This document shows positions 10,152 through 18,398 of a stretch of 64,000 nt of DNA, piece by piece. A model generated the notes under the pieces. That model was given only the letters and a program-made list of their open reading frames with translations, made no database searches and had not been told where the DNA came from. Position numbers and translations under genes: made by a program. Position 1 is the first letter of the stretch. The number at the start of each line of letters is the position of its first letter. Origin of the DNA: Planctomycetota bacterium (GTDB lineage Bacteria > Planctomycetota > SZUA-567 > H5-PLA8); NCBI GenBank assembly GCA_016200135.1, contig JACQFI010000105.1:1-64000 (forward strand). The letters run 5' to 3'.

Positions 10152-11672
10152 ATGAGCGTAATCGTGGATGGGCGCAGCTTGACCTGGCGCGACGTGGTCG
10201 CCGCGGCGCGGCACGGCGCGCACGCGCGGCTCGACCCCGGCGCGCGGCGGCGCATGCTTGCGTCGCGCAAGACCATCGAGGACCACGTGGCCGCGGGCGA
10301 CGTGGTGTACGGCGTCACCACCGGATTCGGGAAGTTCGCGAACGTGCCCATCGAACCGGCGCACCGGCGCGAACTGCAGATCAACCTGATCCGCTCGCAC
10401 GCGGCGGGGGTCGGCGAGCCCTTCGACGAAGAGACGGTGCGCGCGATGCTGCTGCTGCGCGCAAACGCGCTGGCCGTCGGCGCGAGCGGCGTGCGGCCGA
10501 TGCTGGCCGAGCGCCTGCTCGAATTGCTGAACAAGGGCGTGCATCCCATAGTCCCGCAGATCGGCAGCCTGGGCGCATCCGGGGACCTCGCGCCGCTGGC
10601 GCATCTGGCGCTGGTGCTGATCGGCGAGGGTGAGGCGATCTATAGAGGACGGCGCATGTCCGGTGCGGCGGCGCTAAAAAAAGCGCGCATCCGGCCGCTC
10701 GCGCTGGAAGCGAAAGAGGGCCTCGCGCTGCTGAACGGCACGCAAGCGATGGCGGCCGTCGCGTGCCTGGCCGTCGAGGACGCCTGGGCCTGCGCGAAGC
10801 TGGCGGATATCGCGGGCGCGCTCTCCATCGACGCGACGCTCTCGAGCCGCACGCCGAGCGACCCCGAGATCCACAAGCTGCGTCCGTATCCCGGCGCAAT
10901 CGCCTGCGCGAAGAACGTCCGCGCGCTGCTTAAAGGGAGCAAGATCGTCGAGTCGCACGCGCACTGCGCGCGGGTGCAGGACCCGTACAGCCTGCGCTGC
11001 ATGCCGCAGGTGCACGGCGCGGCGCGCGACGCGATCCGGCATGTCGAGGAGATGCTCGCCATCGAGCTGAACGCCGCGACGGACAACCCGCTGGTGCTCG
11101 CCGACGGGCGCGTGGTGAGCGGCGGGAACTTTCACGGGCAGCCGATCGCGATCCGCATGGACTACCTCGCGCTGGCGCTGCACGAACTCGGCAGCATCAG
11201 CGAGCGGCGCGTGGACTGGATCATGAACCCGAACCTGACCGACCTGCACGCGTTTCTCGCGCCGGAAGAAGGCTTGAACAGCGGCTACATGATCGCGCAG
11301 TACACCGCGGCGGCGCTGGTGAGCGAGAACAAGACGCTCTGCGGGCCGTCGAGCGCCGATACCATTCCGGTCAGCGCCAACCAGGAAGACCACGTGAGCA
11401 TGGGCCTGACCGCGGCGCGGCGCGCGCGGATGGTGCTCGAAAACCTGCGCACGATCCTGGCGATCGAGGTGCTCTGCGCGGCGCAGGCGGTGGACCTGCG
11501 CAAACTGCCCACCGGCGCGGGCCTGCGGCCGGTGGTCGCGGCGCTGCGCAAGCGCGTCCCGCCGCTCAAGCGCGACCGCGTCGTCGCGAAGGATATCGAG
11601 GCCGCGCGCGCGCTGGCGGCGGACGGGACGCTGCTGGAGGCCGCGCAAAGCGCGGTGGGAGGGCTTTCGTAA
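10152..11672 (+). CDS. hutH: Histidine ammonia-lyase
   Basis: Deaminates L-histidine to trans-urocanate, the first step of the pathway. The 506-residue length is standard. The MIO cofactor forms autocatalytically from Ala142-Ser143-Gly144 within 'GSLGASGDLAPLAHLAL'. Further family blocks are 'VVYGVTTGFGKFA', 'LLNGTQAM', 'RVQDPYSLRCMPQVHGAA', 'NAATDNPLV' and 'SGGNFHGQP'. The ATG at 10152 follows GGGACGGAGAG. It is about 4 kb downstream of hutI, separated from the rest of the hut operon by the AraC/aminotransferase group, and likely has its own promoter. An inverted repeat CCGTCCC/GGGACGG (about 10109-10141) precedes it. Confidence 0.97.
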   Translation: MSVIVDGRSLTWRDVVAAARHGAHARLDPGARRRMLASRKTIEDHVAAGDVVYGVTTGFGKFANVPIEPAHRRELQINLIRSHAAGVGEPFDEETVRAMLLLRANALAVGASGVRPMLAERLLELLNKGVHPIVPQIGSLGASGDLAPLAHLALVLIGEGEAIYRGRRMSGAAALKKARIRPLALEAKEGLALLNGTQAMAAVACLAVEDAWACAKLADIAGALSIDATLSSRTPSDPEIHKLRPYPGAIACAKNVRALLKGSKIVESHAHCARVQDPYSLRCMPQVHGAARDAIRHVEEMLAIELNAATDNPLVLADGRVVSGGNFHGQPIAIRMDYLALALHELGSISERRVDWIMNPNLTDLHAFLAPEEGLNSGYMIAQYTAAALVSENKTLCGPSSADTIPVSANQEDHVSMGLTAARRARMVLENLRTILAIEVLCAAQAVDLRKLPTGAGLRPVVAALRKRVPPLKRDRVVAKDIEAARALAADGTLLEAAQSAVGGLS

Positions 11673-11681
11673 AACGTAAAG

Positions 11682-11737
11682 CGTAGAGCGTAGAGCGTAG
11701 AGCGTAGAGCGAACAGCGAACAGCGAACAGCCAACAG
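11682..11737. repeat. Heptanucleotide tandem repeat, left arm (CGTAGAG)4(CGAACAG)3CCAACAG
   Basis: Four perfect CGTAGAG units (11682-11709) pass into three CGAACAG units (11710-11730) and one CCAACAG (11731-11737), all in 7-base register. The array starts 10 bases after the hutH stop. The unit is the reverse complement of the larger array at 11811-11922, so together they form a long inverted repeat flanking the terminator hairpin. Confidence 0.9.
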
Positions 11738-11762
11738 CAAATTGCGAAGCTCAAATAAAATG

Positions 11763-11799
11763 AAAAAAGCGTGAAGCGAAACAAATCGCCTCACGCTTT
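11763..11799 (-). terminator. Rho-independent terminator for the S41 protease transcript
   Basis: AAAGCGTGA (11766-11774) pairs with TCACGCTTT (11791-11799), with an inner GCG/CGC pairing. Read on the minus strand, the hairpin is followed by a run of six T. It lies past the heptamer array relative to the protease stop, so the array would be in that mRNA's 3' end. It may also work weakly on hutH transcripts coming the other way. Confidence 0.75.
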
Positions 11800-11810
11800 C
11801 TGGTTTAGCG

Positions 11811-11925
11811 CTCTACGCTCTACGCTCTACGCTCTACGCTCTACGCTCTACGCTCTACGCTCTACGCTCTACGCTCTACGCTCTACGCTCTACGCTCTAC
11901 GCTCTACGCTCTACGCTCTACGCTA
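11811..11925. repeat. Heptanucleotide tandem array (CTCTACG)16
   Basis: Sixteen perfect, uninterrupted copies of CTCTACG occupy 11811-11922, with the start of a seventeenth. The unit is the reverse complement of the CGTAGAG repeat at 11682. Because 7 is not a multiple of 3, all frames are read in turn and TAG occurs in every frame of the minus strand within seven codons. The stop codon of the leftward S41 protease gene (11904-11906) is inside the array. Perfect copies imply recent expansion. Confidence 0.95.
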
Positions 11926-13859
11926 GCGGTCGTCCAACCCGCCTCGTCGCGCTGCGGGTCCTTCAGGTCCTTCTTGTCCTTGGGCTTCGCCGGATTATCC
12001 GTGACGTTCTTGCCGCCGTTCTCCGGATTATCGACGCCCTTGGGCGGCGGTTCGGCGTCGGGGCCGTCGGCGACCTTGTCGGGATCCTGGTCCTTATAGA
12101 GGTCGAAGTCCTTATTGGTCTCGACGCGCTTGGCCGATTTCGTCCTGAGCGCCTCCAGGTTCTGTTCCTTCCAGGCGAAGTAGCGCTTGAAGTCGGGCTG
12201 GTTTTCGTCGAGCAAGGGTTCGACCTTGGAAGAAGGCAGCGCGCCGTCCTGTGCCTTTTCGAGGAAGTCTTCCACGAGCTTGCGGCCGGGGATCTTGATG
12301 TCCGGCTGCACGCCCTGGTTCTGGGTGGAATCGCCGCCGGCGATGAAGTACTGCTGCACGGTCAGGCGCATCGCGCCGGGCAGGTGGATGATGCCGAGAT
12401 CGACGATCGTCTGGACGGTGCCTTTGCCGTGGGTCTGGGTGGGTCCGACGAGCACCGCCCGGCCGTAATCCTTCAAGGACCCGGAGACGATCTCACTGGC
12501 GCTGGCGGAGAACTGGTTGACGAGGACCACGAGCGGCCCGGCGAAGACGACCTTCGGGTCGGGATCGCTGCGCCAGACGACCTTCTTGTTGCGGCCGCGC
12601 TCGGCCACGATCGGGCCCTTGGTGATGAAGAGGCCGGCGAGCTTGATGGCTTCTTCGAGGTAGCCGCCGCCGTTGTTGCGCAGGTCGAGGATCAGGCCGG
12701 CGAGCGGTTCGGCCTTGGAGAGTTCCTTGATGCGGTCGGTGACGTCGCCGGAGACGCCGTCGTAGAAGTTCTCCATCGCGATGTAGCCGACGTTGCCCGA
12801 GGGCGTGGGGAAGAGCTTGCCCGGGACCTTGATGTCGGCCAGTTCGATCTTGGCGCGGACGAGTTCCACGTCGATCATCTTCGGTTCTTCGCCGTCCTTG
12901 GCGGCCTTCTTCAGGCTGATCTTCACTTTTGTGCCCTGGTCGCCTTTGATGCGGCGGACCACCTGGTCCAGGGGCAGGCCGGCGAGCGAGAAGCCGTCCA
13001 CGGCGATGATCTGGTCGTCCACGGTGAACTTGCCGCTCTGGAACGCGGGCTTGTCCTTGATCACGTCCACAACCTGCGCGCCGAGCAGGCAGGCGCGGAT
13101 CTGGACGCCGATGCCGGAGAACTCGCGCTGCATGCTGGTCTTAAAGTCGTCGAACTCTTCCGTGTCCATGTACTCGCTGTGCGGATCGAGCGCGCTCGTG
13201 AAGGCCTTCATGAACTCCTTGGGCGTATCCTTATCCGCGTCGATCTTGTTCTTCTGCTCGCGCAGGCGCGCGAGGGTCTGCAGGGCGAGCTTGAAAGCGT
13301 CCTCTTCGGGCTGATAGGACTTGTAGAACTCGTAATTGGAGCGCGCCAGCAGGAGCGTGCGCTTGCGCCGTTCGTCGTCGGTGGTGGGGTAACTGTCGGG
13401 CTTGATCTTCTCGATCTCGTCCTTGGCGATCTTTACGCCCACGTCGGCCTTGCGGTTCTTGAGGCCCGCGAAGTATTCATCGTCGCGCGAGAGGTACTTG
13501 GTCTTGTACTCCTTGATCCAATTGGAGAAGTAGCTCAGGTCGCCTTCTTCGATGTTCTTGGCGAGCTTGTCCAGTTCCTCGGGCGTCTGCTTCAGTTTAT
13601 CGTCCGCTTCACTCTGCAGATACACGGTGCGCGAAGGGTCGAGGCGCTTGAGGAACTCTTTGATGAGACGCTTCATGAAGGTCTGGTCCAGCGTGTGCTG
13701 GCAGAGGTGCTGATGGAGGAGGTATTGCGTCAGTTCCCGGACCTGTTCCGCATTCAGTGCGTCTTCTTCGGCGCAGACCGGCCGGACGGCGGGCGCCAAC
13801 GCCAGGGCGAAGAGGAGCAGCCAGGCGAAGCGCAGGAAAGCCGGACGAACTCTGGGCAT
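11904..13859 (-). CDS. prc: Carboxyl-terminal (tail-specific) protease, S41A family
   Basis: A 651-residue envelope protease with a signal peptide ('FAWLLLFALALAPAVRPVCA'). An N-terminal helical Tsp-type region leads into a PDZ domain ('GIGVQIRACLLGAQVVDVI...GDQIIAVDGFSLAGL-like' block, about residues 240-325) and the S41 core: 'GLILDLRNNGGGYLEEA', 'NQFSASASEI' with the nucleophilic Ser, and 'THGKGTVQ' with the catalytic Lys. It cleaves C-terminal tails of exported proteins. The C-terminus after the core is short and charged. The last five residues and the stop come from the heptamer array, so the native end may have been replaced. Size matches the Prc/Tsp class rather than the shorter CtpA class. 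Divergent from the ECF sigma gene. Confidence 0.93.
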   Translation of the reverse strand: MPRVRPAFLRFAWLLLFALALAPAVRPVCAEEDALNAEQVRELTQYLLHQHLCQHTLDQTFMKRLIKEFLKRLDPSRTVYLQSEADDKLKQTPEELDKLAKNIEEGDLSYFSNWIKEYKTKYLSRDDEYFAGLKNRKADVGVKIAKDEIEKIKPDSYPTTDDERRKRTLLLARSNYEFYKSYQPEEDAFKLALQTLARLREQKNKIDADKDTPKEFMKAFTSALDPHSEYMDTEEFDDFKTSMQREFSGIGVQIRACLLGAQVVDVIKDKPAFQSGKFTVDDQIIAVDGFSLAGLPLDQVVRRIKGDQGTKVKISLKKAAKDGEEPKMIDVELVRAKIELADIKVPGKLFPTPSGNVGYIAMENFYDGVSGDVTDRIKELSKAEPLAGLILDLRNNGGGYLEEAIKLAGLFITKGPIVAERGRNKKVVWRSDPDPKVVFAGPLVVLVNQFSASASEIVSGSLKDYGRAVLVGPTQTHGKGTVQTIVDLGIIHLPGAMRLTVQQYFIAGGDSTQNQGVQPDIKIPGRKLVEDFLEKAQDGALPSSKVEPLLDENQPDFKRYFAWKEQNLEALRTKSAKRVETNKDFDLYKDQDPDKVADGPDAEPPPKGVDNPENGGKNVTDNPAKPKDKKDLKDPQRDEAGWTTASVERRA

Positions 13860-14270
13860 GAACGCATCCTCCGATGAAGTCCGGCACCGCGGCGGCGCCG
13901 GAACGGTGCGGGCGAGAGAAGAATGATCCTACCGTTGTTGCGGGTTATCGGCTATCCAATTTCACGCGCCGCCGAGGAAGGTCGAAGGTTCGCCGCGCGC
14001 GCCGCGAAACCTCCGCTCTGTTTGTCAGACGCCCGGCGCGGCTGCGTTCTTCAGGGCGTTACAGGGCCTTTACGCGAGGGCGAAAGCCGTACAGCCCGGG
14101 CTCCAGCGTGCGAGCCCCTATCCTTTATATGCATTAGACCCGCAGGCATAATCCCCAGACGAGAGATACTCGGCGGAAACAAGCCAAACTACTTTGTCCT
14201 TTTGGTGTAAGGGGTTAAGAATCAAAGGGCACATGTGACCCTGAGTTCCTGCCGTTGAGCGCCGCCTTTT
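13860..14270. other. Divergent intergenic region between prc and the ECF sigma gene, no gene seen
   Basis: About 400 bases without a supportable gene; short frames at 13874-14210 have no family features. The right half is more AT-rich ('CCTTTATATGCATTAGAC' and 'TTGTCCTTTTGGTGTAAG' at about 14130-14210) and probably holds the promoters of the two divergent genes. I could not fix a promoter confidently. Confidence 0.45.
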
Positions 14271-14948
14271 TTGCGCTTGGTGCGAAGGATCGGGCGTTCC
14301 CTCATCCTCTTAAAGGTGCGAAGCCAGGGAGTGGCCTTGCGGGACGCGTTTGACAGCGACCGAGCCCTGGTGCGCCGGATGCTCTCCGGCGAAGAGCGGG
14401 CCTTCGAGCAGTTCTTCGAAGCGAACTTCGGCGGGCTGTACCGCTTTGCGTTGCTGCGCATGGGCAACGACGGCGAGGCCGCGGAGGAAGTGGCGCAGGC
14501 GGCGCTGTGCGCGGCGGTGAAGAAGCTGACGACGTACCGCGGCGAGGCCGCGCTGTTCACGTGGCTATGCACGTTCTGCCGGCACGAGATCTCCGCGTTC
14601 TGCCGGAAGCGCAAGCGCGCGCCGGTCTCGTTCGGGTCCGCGGAAGAGCAGCCCTGGATCCGCGAGACGCTCGACGCACTGGAAGATGAAAGCTCGCGGT
14701 TGCCGGACGAGGTGCTGAGCCGCAAGGAATTGAAGGCGCTGGTGCGGGAGGCGCTGAATCGCTTGCCCCCGCATTACGGCGACGCGCTGGAATGGAAGTA
14801 CATCGAGAACTGTCCGGTGAACGAGATCGCGAAGCGGATGAAGATGAGCCCGAAGGCGGCGGAGTCGCTGCTGACGCGGGCGCGCGATGCCTTCCGCGAG
14901 GCGTTCACGGCCACGTGCAGCGGCGAGCCCGAGACGGAAATGGAATGA
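14271..14948 (+). CDS. ECF-type RNA polymerase sigma factor
   Basis: A sigma-70 family extracytoplasmic-function factor of up to 225 residues. The sigma2 region ('RRMLSGEERAFEQFFEANFGGLYRFALLRMGNDGEAAEEVAQAAL' positions about 36-80) is followed by 'YRGEAALFTWLCTFCRHEISAFCRKRKR', and by sigma4 ('LNRLPPHYGDALEWKYIENCPVNEIAKRMKMSPKAAESLLTRARDAFRE'). It should recruit RNA polymerase to envelope- or stress-related promoters. The start is uncertain: ATG 14271, GTG 14331 or TTG 14337. The last has AGGGA 6 bases upstream and gives a usual length of about 203 residues. Its stop lies 10 bases before the FecR-like gene, so the pair is probably a sigma/anti-sigma operon that also drives the downstream transglutaminase-like genes. 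Confidence 0.9.
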   Translation: MRLVRRIGRSLILLKVRSQGVALRDAFDSDRALVRRMLSGEERAFEQFFEANFGGLYRFALLRMGNDGEAAEEVAQAALCAAVKKLTTYRGEAALFTWLCTFCRHEISAFCRKRKRAPVSFGSAEEQPWIRETLDALEDESSRLPDEVLSRKELKALVREALNRLPPHYGDALEWKYIENCPVNEIAKRMKMSPKAAESLLTRARDAFREAFTATCSGEPETEME

Positions 14949-14958
14949 GCGGCGGACG

Positions 14959-15975
14959 ATGCGGAACGTGAAGCACAACCAGCCATCTGACGCGCCCGAG
15001 CCCCCCGGCGACGGCGAGAACGAAGCACTCGCGAAGCTGCTTCGTACCGCCGGACCGCGCCTGGACCCGCCGCGCGAACGCCGCGAGCGCGCCTACGCGG
15101 CCGTGCGCAGAGAATGGCAGCGCGTCGCGAAGGCCCGCCGGAAACGGCGCTACATCGTGTGGGGCATCGCGTCGGCTGCGGCGGCGATGGTTGCACTGGC
15201 CTTCCTCCCAAGCCTCATGCGCAGGCTGAATACACCGCCGGATCGCGCTGTCGCAAAATTTGAGCGCGTGGAAGGCGGCGTAAAGATCGCCTCGAAGGAC
15301 GGAACGCGCGACGCGAAGGCGGGCGAGAGCCTGCTGGCGGGCGAGTCGCTGCAGACCCTGAAGGATGGCCATGCGGCGCTGTTGGCCAGCGGCGGCGAGT
15401 CGCTGCGTGTGGACGCGGAGGCGAAAGTTCGCGCGCTCTCGGAGACTGCTTTTCAACTTGAGAGCGGGCGGGTGTACGTGGATTCGGGCGGCAAGACCGG
15501 CGGCGTCGAGATTCGCACGGACTTTGGCAACACGAAGGACATCGGTACGCAGTTCTCGGTCTCGCTGGACGGCAAACTGACCGTGCGCGTGCGCGAGGGC
15601 AAGGTGGAACTCAAGCGCGGCGACGAGAAGGCCCTTGCCGCCGCGGGCGAGGAACTGACCGCCGCGCCGAAAGTTGCGATCGCGCGCGCGCAGGTGCCGG
15701 TGAACGGGCCACTCTGGGATTGGGCCGCGGATCTGGCGCCGGCCTTCAAGATGGACGGCAAGCCGGCCAAGTCCTATCTCGAATGGGTCTGCCATGAGAA
15801 GGCCTGGACCTTGAAGTACGCCGACGCCAAAGCCGAGGCCGCCGCGTCGGCGATCGTGCTCCACGGCGCGCTGGAGAGCACGAGCCTCGACGCGTCGCTC
15901 GACGCCGTGCTTGCCGTCTCCGGGCTCTCGTACCGGATCAAGGACAACACACTGACCGTTTCTCAGACCGAATAA
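14959..15975 (+). CDS. FecR-family anti-sigma/signal-transducing protein with C-terminal STN-like domain
   Basis: A 338-residue single-pass membrane protein. A cytoplasmic N-terminal portion of about 60 residues ends in a basic patch. It is followed by a membrane segment ('YIVWGIASAAAAMVALAFLP') and the FecR domain ('GESLLAGESLQTLKDGHAALLASGGE' and 'IRTDFGNTKDIGTQFSVSL'). The last 65 residues ('LHGALESTSLDASLDAVL...LSYRIKDNTLTVS' region) look like the short STN/DUF4974-type signalling module. The ATG at 14959 is 10 bases after the sigma stop; an upstream extension from 14887 overlaps the sigma gene and is unlikely. It probably holds or activates the ECF sigma in response to an envelope signal. 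The next gene starts 12 bases later and itself has an STN domain. Confidence 0.88.
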   Translation: MRNVKHNQPSDAPEPPGDGENEALAKLLRTAGPRLDPPRERRERAYAAVRREWQRVAKARRKRRYIVWGIASAAAAMVALAFLPSLMRRLNTPPDRAVAKFERVEGGVKIASKDGTRDAKAGESLLAGESLQTLKDGHAALLASGGESLRVDAEAKVRALSETAFQLESGRVYVDSGGKTGGVEIRTDFGNTKDIGTQFSVSLDGKLTVRVREGKVELKRGDEKALAAAGEELTAAPKVAIARAQVPVNGPLWDWAADLAPAFKMDGKPAKSYLEWVCHEKAWTLKYADAKAEAAASAIVLHGALESTSLDASLDAVLAVSGLSYRIKDNTLTVSQTE

Positions 15976-15987
15976 AGAGGTGAACGG

Positions 15988-18252
15988 ATGATCTGCCTGT
16001 TCCGCCGTGCCGCGATGCTGCTGGCGCTGGCCGTGCTCATTGTCTCCGCTGTTCGCTTGCACGCTTCCGAGAATCCCAAGAACGGGTACAGCGGCCTGCC
16101 GCTCGAGAAGGCCCTGGAGGACCTGAAGGGCCGCGGGCTCAAACTGGTCTACAGTTCGGCGCTGGTGCGGCCGGAGATGAAGGTCGATGCCGAACCGTCG
16201 GGTGCGGGTCCGCGCGAGGTTCTGGAGAAGCTGCTCGCCCCGCACGGTTTGGCGGCGAAGGCCGGTCCCGATGGCACGGTGCTGGTGGTGAAGGGCGCGC
16301 GCGGCGAGGCCGGCGCCGAGCCCGGCGTGGTGAGTTTCGTGAAGGTGCTCTCGGATAAAGTCCCCGACATCTCAAACCTCGACGCGTGGAAGGCCGCGTA
16401 CATCAAGGACGGCATAACCGACGAGCAGAAGGCCATGGCCGTCTGGAAGACCGTCTGGACTTTCCAGCACCAGGACGCACCGCCGAATGAGTACCTCCAC
16501 CCGGAAGGCATGGTCGTGGACGCGATCAAGACCTTTAACGTGTACGGTTATTCGATGTGCGGCAACGCGACGGGGCACAGCGAGACGCTCGCGCGCTACG
16601 CGGGCCTGAAGGCGCGCGGGTTCACGATCAACCGGCACGTGGTCTCCGAACTTTTCTACGACGACGCGTGGCACCTGCACGACGCCTCGCTGATCTGCTA
16701 CTTCCCGAAGGCCGACGGCAAGGCGGCGAGCATCGAGGAGATCAAGAGCGGGATCCTCAAATGGCTCGAAGGCCAGCCGGGCATGAAGGGCGACGACGCG
16801 AAGCTGCGCGAGTTCCACAGGGCCGGCGGCTGGCAGGGTTGGAAGAAGGGCCCCGAGGTTCTGTCCAAATGTCCCACCTATTCGGACGGCGGCTGGCTGC
16901 CTGCGGGCACGCACGGGTGGTACTCGCAGATGGAAGAATACGACGGGACCGGCAACACGCCGTTCATGTGGGAGCCCGGCTATAGCGTGGGCTACCAGGT
17001 GAACATTCAGCTCCGCAAGGGCGAGCGCCTCACGCGCAACTGGTCGCACAAGGGCCTGCACGTGAACATGACCGGCGGCGGCGATACGCCGGGCTGCCTT
17101 GAGGATAAGAACGGCTTCCTTAAGAAATACGACGCGCCCATGGGCGGGAGCCTCGCGCCGGGGCGCGTCGGCAACGGCACGCACGAGTACAACGTCCCGC
17201 TGGCCGGAGGTGAATTCCGCGGCGGAGCGATGGTTGCGGAGAACCTCGCCACGAAGGCCGAGGCCAAAGGCGGCCCGGCCGTGCAGGTGAAAGACGCGGC
17301 GAAGGACGGCGTGCTCGAACTGCGCATGGCCTGTTCGTACATCTATCTGGGCGGCGAGATCCAGCTCCAGGCGGCGATGGGGAAGGGCGGTTCGATCCTG
17401 ATCGCGTTCTCCGACAGCAACGGCGCGAGCTGGAAGGACGCGGGCAAGATGGAGGCCTCGGGTGAACAGAAGATTCCGCTCAAGGACCTCGTCTACCGCC
17501 GCTACGACTACCGCCTGCGCTTCACGCTGAAGGGCGCAGGCACGGGGCTCGATGCGCTCAAGATCGTCAACGATATCCAGCACTCGCAGCGCCCGCTTCC
17601 CGCGCTGGGCCAGGGCGACAACGCGATCACGTTTAGCACCGGCCCGCAGGAAGGCACGGTCACCGTCGAGCCCACGCTCTGCAAGGGCTACAAGGACAAG
17701 CAGGCGTACGTGGAGGACTTCAAGCCCGAGCTTCACGACGCGGAGATCACCGACGGCGGCATCGTGCTGGGCCAGGCGGGCCCCAAGGGCGACATCACGT
17801 TCAAAGTCACCGCGCCGGGCGATATCACGCGCCTGCGCTTTGGTTCGCACTTCCGCTGCCGCGACAAGACCGGCGATAGCCTCGAGTACCAGGTCAGCTT
17901 CGACGGCGGCAAGACGTTCAAGACGCTCGAGCACCTCACCGGCCCGTGCTACGGTCCCACGCAGAAGGACGTGAAGTACATCACGTATAGTGAAGTGCCC
18001 GCGGGCACGCGCGAGGCGCTGGTGCGCTTCGCGGGCGAACACCGGACCGTGGTGATGCTCTTTAATCTGCGCATCGACGCCGACTACAAGGAACCCGCCG
18101 GCGGCGTGGCCCCGGTGAAGGTCTCGTATCTTTGGGACGAGAACGGCCAGCCCAAGCAGGACGTCCGCACGGTGAAGCAGGAGAAGGAGGCGTGGACGAT
18201 CAAGTGCGAGGCGAAGCCGCTGATGAAGTCGATCGTGCTCGAACGCGAGTAA
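15988..18252 (+). CDS. Secreted STN + transglutaminase-like protein (paralog 1 of 6)
   Basis: A 754-residue secreted protein. The domains are a signal peptide (1-26), an STN domain (about 38-103, 'LEKALEDLKGRGLKLVYSSALV'), a conserved lead-in beginning 'GVVSFVKVLSDKV' (113), and a transglutaminase/cysteine-protease-like core. Putative catalytic Cys191 ('YGYSMCGNA'), His217 ('NRHVVSELFYDDAWH') and Asp232 ('HDASL') are spaced as in that superfamily. A long beta-rich C-terminal half has two Asp-box-like motifs (about 475 'SDSNGASW', about 637 'SFDGGKTF') and a conserved end ('KPLMKSIVLER'). The ATG follows AAAGAGG. It sits 12 bases after the FecR-like gene and belongs to that operon. The biochemical target is unknown: crosslinking, deamidation or peptide cleavage of an extracellular partner are all possible. 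Confidence 0.85.
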   Translation: MICLFRRAAMLLALAVLIVSAVRLHASENPKNGYSGLPLEKALEDLKGRGLKLVYSSALVRPEMKVDAEPSGAGPREVLEKLLAPHGLAAKAGPDGTVLVVKGARGEAGAEPGVVSFVKVLSDKVPDISNLDAWKAAYIKDGITDEQKAMAVWKTVWTFQHQDAPPNEYLHPEGMVVDAIKTFNVYGYSMCGNATGHSETLARYAGLKARGFTINRHVVSELFYDDAWHLHDASLICYFPKADGKAASIEEIKSGILKWLEGQPGMKGDDAKLREFHRAGGWQGWKKGPEVLSKCPTYSDGGWLPAGTHGWYSQMEEYDGTGNTPFMWEPGYSVGYQVNIQLRKGERLTRNWSHKGLHVNMTGGGDTPGCLEDKNGFLKKYDAPMGGSLAPGRVGNGTHEYNVPLAGGEFRGGAMVAENLATKAEAKGGPAVQVKDAAKDGVLELRMACSYIYLGGEIQLQAAMGKGGSILIAFSDSNGASWKDAGKMEASGEQKIPLKDLVYRRYDYRLRFTLKGAGTGLDALKIVNDIQHSQRPLPALGQGDNAITFSTGPQEGTVTVEPTLCKGYKDKQAYVEDFKPELHDAEITDGGIVLGQAGPKGDITFKVTAPGDITRLRFGSHFRCRDKTGDSLEYQVSFDGGKTFKTLEHLTGPCYGPTQKDVKYITYSEVPAGTREALVRFAGEHRTVVMLFNLRIDADYKEPAGGVAPVKVSYLWDENGQPKQDVRTVKQEKEAWTIKCEAKPLMKSIVLERE

Positions 18253-18398
18253 GCATGCCTAACTGAAAGGGATTAACCGCCAAGACGCCAAAGCGCCAAG
18301 ATGGATGCGACTCTTAAATTTGATTTTCTTGGCGTACTTGGCGCTTGGATGGATCGCTTTGTGAGGCGCTCAAAGGATTCTGGGGGCATCGGCCCATC
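18253..18398. repeat. Intergenic inverted repeat of the CGCCAAG type
   Basis: The left block at 18273-18300 carries three spaced CGCCAA units; the right block at 18328-18348 carries CTTGGCG, CTTGGCG and CTTGG in the opposite sense, with an AT-rich centre. The arms pair imperfectly. Similar CGCCAAG/CTTGGCG repeats are common between genes in large environmental genomes. The alternative TTG start (18345) of the next gene lies within it, which argues against that start. Confidence 0.6.

Noticed and set aside
11811..11922. A CRISPR array
   Set aside because: The repeat unit is 7 bases with no spacers and no cas genes; it is a simple tandem repeat.
12384..13877. A 497-codon frame opposite the S41 protease
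   Set aside because: It is the antisense shadow of the protease in GC-rich codons; the protease has all catalytic motifs. The same reasoning removes long antisense frames opposite the transglutaminase-like genes and the beta-helix genes.
14887..14958. Upstream extension of the FecR-like gene
   Set aside because: It overlaps the end of the sigma gene and adds a basic, non-homologous stretch; ATG 14959 fits the family.
18345..18398. TTG start for paralog 2
   Set aside because: It lies in an intergenic repeat and would bury the signal peptide; the GTG at 18399 fits better.
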